6,559 bases of DNA from Pseudomonadota bacterium. Lineage in GTDB: Bacteria > Pseudomonadota > Alphaproteobacteria > Sphingomonadales > Sphingomonadaceae. Both the position numbers and the translations under genes were made by a program. The notes under the pieces were generated by a model, which worked only from the letters and a program-made list of their open reading frames with translations, searched no databases and was not told where the DNA came from. The stretch lies in contig JAEXFD010000033.1 in assembly GCA_023400405.1 (NCBI GenBank), positions 1-6,559 on the forward strand, read 5' to 3'. Positions within the stretch are counted from its first letter, which is position 1, and each line of letters begins with the position of its first letter. Positions 4,697 through 6,559 of this stretch are shown one piece after another.

Positions 4697-5533
4697 ATGG
4701 ACTATAAAATTATTGCCCTTGATTTGGACGGGACGCTTTTAACGCCCGAGAAAAAGATTCTTTCTGAATCACTAACTGCCCTACAAAATGCCCGGAAATC
4801 TGGTGCAAAAGTGGTAATCGTGACCGGACGCCATTATGTTGCAATCCATCCTTTTTACCAGGCTTTGGGACTGAATACGCCCGCAATATGCTGTAATGGT
4901 GCTTTATTGTACGATTACAATACCAACAGCGTGATTGCGGCAGACCCTTTAAAAGCAGATCAAGCTTCACTATTAGTTGATTTACTCAATAGTTACAATG
5001 TTCACAGCCTGATGTATGCTGATGATGGTATGTTCTATCAGGAGCCAACAGGGCATATTATCCGTACAGAACTATGGGCTAAGTCCCTTCCAGAATCACA
5101 ACGCCCCATATTCAGAAAAGTGTCCTCTCTTCGTGAAGCATCGCAAAATGTCAATGCTATTTGGAAATTCGCGCTTACCGATGCTGACACAGAGAAACTA
5201 CAGAATTTTGGACAGATTGTAGAACGTGAATTAGGGCTTGCTTGTGAGTGGTCCTGGCACGACCAGGTAGATATAGCCCAGGCCGGAAACAGTAAGGGTA
5301 AACGCCTGACGCAATGGGTTGAATCACAGGGTTTGTCTATGAGCCAGGTTATAGCGTTTGGTGATAACTATAACGATCTAAGTATGTTGACGAATGCTGG
5401 CCTGGGCGTTGCAATGGGTAACGCTGTGGATGAAGTCAAAGCAATAGCTGATTTAATTATTGGTGACAATACAGAAGCTGGAATAGCGGATGTCGTTAAC
5501 AATCACTTTGTTAACGTTACGCAAAACGTGTGA
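4697..5533 (+). CDS. ybhA: Full-length, diverged YbhA-type HAD phosphatase (substitute copy)
   Basis: The protein has 278 residues, starting at ATG 4697, which aligns with the YbhA start (MDYKIIALDLDG against MTSRVIALDLDG). The GTG at 4688 is in frame but adds only three residues. Catalytic elements are complete: Asp9 and Asp11 in DLDGT, Thr43 in VTGR, Lys200 in GNSKGKR, and Asp223/Asp227 in GDNYNDLSM. The C2-type cap lies between, with WKFALT and EWSWHDQVDIA as in E. coli YbhA. It should be a cytoplasmic Mg-dependent phosphatase with YbhA-like substrates (pyridoxal phosphate, sugar phosphates). Over the first 67 residues I count 42 identities with the truncated native copy, so it is a homologue and not a recent duplicate. 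Its DNA is much richer in A and T than pgl or the native stub. It most likely arrived with the accessory DNA and replaces the broken gene. A TTGACA at 4663-4668 could be a -35 box. Confidence 0.9.
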   Translation: MDYKIIALDLDGTLLTPEKKILSESLTALQNARKSGAKVVIVTGRHYVAIHPFYQALGLNTPAICCNGALLYDYNTNSVIAADPLKADQASLLVDLLNSYNVHSLMYADDGMFYQEPTGHIIRTELWAKSLPESQRPIFRKVSSLREASQNVNAIWKFALTDADTEKLQNFGQIVERELGLACEWSWHDQVDIAQAGNSKGKRLTQWVESQGLSMSQVIAFGDNYNDLSMLTNAGLGVAMGNAVDEVKAIADLIIGDNTEAGIADVVNNHFVNVTQNV

Positions 5534-5537
5534 TTCT

Positions 5538-5575
5538 AATTTATTATATTATGCGATGCGTACAATAATAATTTA
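5538..5575. terminator. AT-rich imperfect hairpin between convergent genes
   Basis: The 57-nt gap between the convergent stops of the YbhA homologue and the DUF1493 gene holds a near-palindrome. TTTATTAT around 5540-5547 pairs with ATAATAA around 5565-5571, and an inner TATGC (5550-5554) pairs with GCGTA (5558-5562) with one G-T pair, separated by a bulge. The AT-rich arms provide T-rich tracts in both directions. This position suits a bidirectional terminator serving both genes. Folding was done by eye. Confidence 0.45.
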
Positions 5576-5590
5576 AGAGCATCCATAATA

Positions 5591-5917
5591 TTAATCGTAT
5601 AACCACCTGCCCGCTTTAGCTGACTCAATTAACATGCCTATAGTAAAGTCAGGCACTAATACAGGCTCTGTTTTCTTGAAAATGTTCCATGAAATCGGTG
5701 TCTCAGGATAATATTTTTTTATATTAAAATTGCCTTTATCTACCTTAAACTCACTGAAATATTGTTCCATGAGTTCCTCCGCTTCAAGGTCATCTATAGA
5801 CAGGTCAGTATCTAAATCTGTTTCTGGGGTTAACGGGACAGGTTTAGCAGAAAACACATATACTCCTGCATATGGGCGAACGATTTCGTATACCCGCTTC
5901 TCTATATTCTCTACCAT
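5591..5917 (-). CDS. DUF1493 family protein, acyl-carrier-protein-like without the carrier serine
   Basis: The protein has 108 residues. The N-terminal part (MVENIEKRVYEIV), then the segment at residues 34-54, resembles an acyl carrier protein. DLSIDDLEAEEL lines up with the ACP pattern DLGADSLDTVEL, but Asp43 stands where ACP has the phosphopantetheine serine. The C-terminal half ends with the family-typical LIESAKAGRWLYD. DUF1493 proteins are small enterobacterial proteins of unknown function. With the serine missing, covalent acyl carriage is unlikely, and a protein-protein docking role is more plausible (inference). The start ATG 5917 overlaps the end of the upstream STM2901-family gene by 7 nt (ATGGTAG), so the two are translationally coupled. 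A GAGGAAA lies about 11 nt upstream. It is cytoplasmic, with no signal or membrane segment. Confidence 0.8.
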   Translation of the reverse strand: MVENIEKRVYEIVRPYAGVYVFSAKPVPLTPETDLDTDLSIDDLEAEELMEQYFSEFKVDKGNFNIKKYYPETPISWNIFKKTEPVLVPDFTIGMLIESAKAGRWLYD

Positions 5918-6375
5918 AGTTTATCGTTTCCTCTGGCAATAGCATTGTACTCACTGATAGTTCGGTAAACAATTTGAGAAACATCATTTGCAAGTATTAA
6001 CACACCGATTAGCGGTATGGTTCGTCCAACAAATGGAGCAATATTGCGCACCATTTGTTTTCTTACAGTCCATGGAGTATAACCCCCTAACCATGTTGGC
6101 AGCTTCATGCCGAATGAAAATTTCGCTTTTTTAAACACTGCCCTGGATGCCTTTGACGCATAGGATGTGCCCAAAATAGTCCCACCGGGTTTAGTGCGCG
6201 TAGTCAGAACATTTCGCCCTGAAACTATTCCTATAACTGCACCAAAATCTGCAACTCCTAACCCAAATTGTTCTATAGTCTTCTCGCAAAAGACCATGAA
6301 AAACATTTCAGCAGCAGTTAAATTTGATTTACCCGCATAGAAGTACGTTCCATTCAACTCCTCAACCGTATCCAT
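5911..6375 (-). CDS. STM2901 family protein, membrane-associated, function unknown
   Basis: The protein has 154 residues and opens MDTVEELNGTYFYAGKSNLT. It has a moderately hydrophobic region at about 28-52 (FMVFCEKTIEQFG..., DFGAVIGIVSGRNVL). It then has TKPGGTILGTSYASKASR, LPTWLGGYTPWTV, and a hydrophobic stretch FVGRTIPLIGVLILANDVS that could be a membrane helix. It ends EYNAIARGNDKLW. I recognise this pattern as the STM2901 family, named after a Salmonella gene near SPI-1; family membership is from memory. The family commonly sits next to a DUF1493 gene, as it does here with a 7-nt overlap, so the two form one operon and probably one functional unit. Its role is unknown; a membrane-acting effector, toxin or defence component is possible. 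The ATG at 6375 has a poor ribosome site (TTAGAGATT). Confidence 0.8.
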   Translation of the reverse strand: MDTVEELNGTYFYAGKSNLTAAEMFFMVFCEKTIEQFGLGVADFGAVIGIVSGRNVLTTRTKPGGTILGTSYASKASRAVFKKAKFSFGMKLPTWLGGYTPWTVRKQMVRNIAPFVGRTIPLIGVLILANDVSQIVYRTISEYNAIARGNDKLW

Positions 6376-6559
6376 AATTAATCTCTAAGTATGATTACCA
6401 TTGCTACTATCATAGAGCGGTGTTAATGGTTAGAAAACCGACCAGTGTTGGGATTTATCCTAAAAACCATGTAGTGTTAATAAACATGCTGTAAATGATG
6501 AATCTATCAAGTCGTGGTCAGATAATTAACGCAGCCGCTAAAACCCACCTTAATCAGGT
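6376..6559. other. AT-rich intergenic region upstream of the STM2901/DUF1493 operon
   Basis: I see no ORF, RNA gene or repeat here. The region must contain the promoter of the minus-strand operon. A TATGAT on the minus strand (6409-6414) could be a -10 box, but no good -35 lies at the right distance. The 3' part of native ybhA does not appear here, so the accessory segment continues beyond the window. Confidence 0.4.

Noticed and set aside
4710..4970. 86-residue minus-strand ORF (and the 68-residue plus-strand frame at 5016-5222)
   Set aside because: Both are shadows of the full-length YbhA homologue, which has complete catalytic motifs.
5730..5942. 70-residue plus-strand ORF
   Set aside because: It is antisense to the DUF1493 gene, which has family motifs and coupled translation with its neighbour.
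1..6559. CRISPR array, tRNA, rRNA, integrase or intact insertion sequence
   Set aside because: I looked for spaced direct repeats, tRNA-like cloverleaf ends, and transposase or integrase motifs on both strands and found none.

Overview
The window comes from an enterobacterial chromosome of the Enterobacter/Klebsiella/Cronobacter/Escherichia kind. The anchor is a full-length, E. coli-like 6-phosphogluconolactonase gene (pgl, minus strand, 3223-4218). Divergent from it lies the 5' part of ybhA, as in E. coli. Genus and species cannot be settled by eye. This short, GC-rich core segment is bordered on both sides by AT-rich accessory DNA.

Left part (1-3222): the decayed tail of an Rhs polymorphic-toxin locus. 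The last 36 codons of a toxin C-terminus overlap (ATGA) a small lipoprotein, probably its immunity protein. Next comes a displaced, frameshifted piece of Rhs core leading into the intact DPxxL junction and a cysteine-rich C-terminal toxin domain, followed 20 nt later by a probable immunity gene. Two further AT-rich immunity-like genes (1674-1976, 2262-2633) follow. Each has a short toxin-tail-like open frame just upstream. The array ends in a GC-rich Rhs core pseudogene (about 2666-3172) with at least four frameshifts and several stops. This layout fits repeated displacement of old C-terminus/immunity modules downstream of an active rhs gene. The active gene would lie left of the window.

Middle (3172-4580): a hairpin, then pgl, then a divergent promoter region, then a native ybhA that is cut off after about 67 codons.

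Right part (4571-6559): about 120 nt after the break there is a complete but strongly diverged, AT-rich ybhA homologue with all HAD catalytic motifs. It probably substitutes for the broken native gene. Convergent to it is a two-gene, 7-nt-overlapping minus-strand unit: an STM2901-family membrane-associated protein followed by a DUF1493 protein. The latter looks like an acyl carrier protein but has Asp where the carrier serine should be. The rest of the broken native ybhA is not in the window, so the island on this side continues past the right edge.

The most interesting signals are the stacked orphan toxin/immunity remnants, the replacement of a truncated housekeeping phosphatase by a foreign homologue, and the STM2901/pseudo-carrier-protein pair. 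No CRISPR array, tRNA, rRNA or integrase gene was seen.
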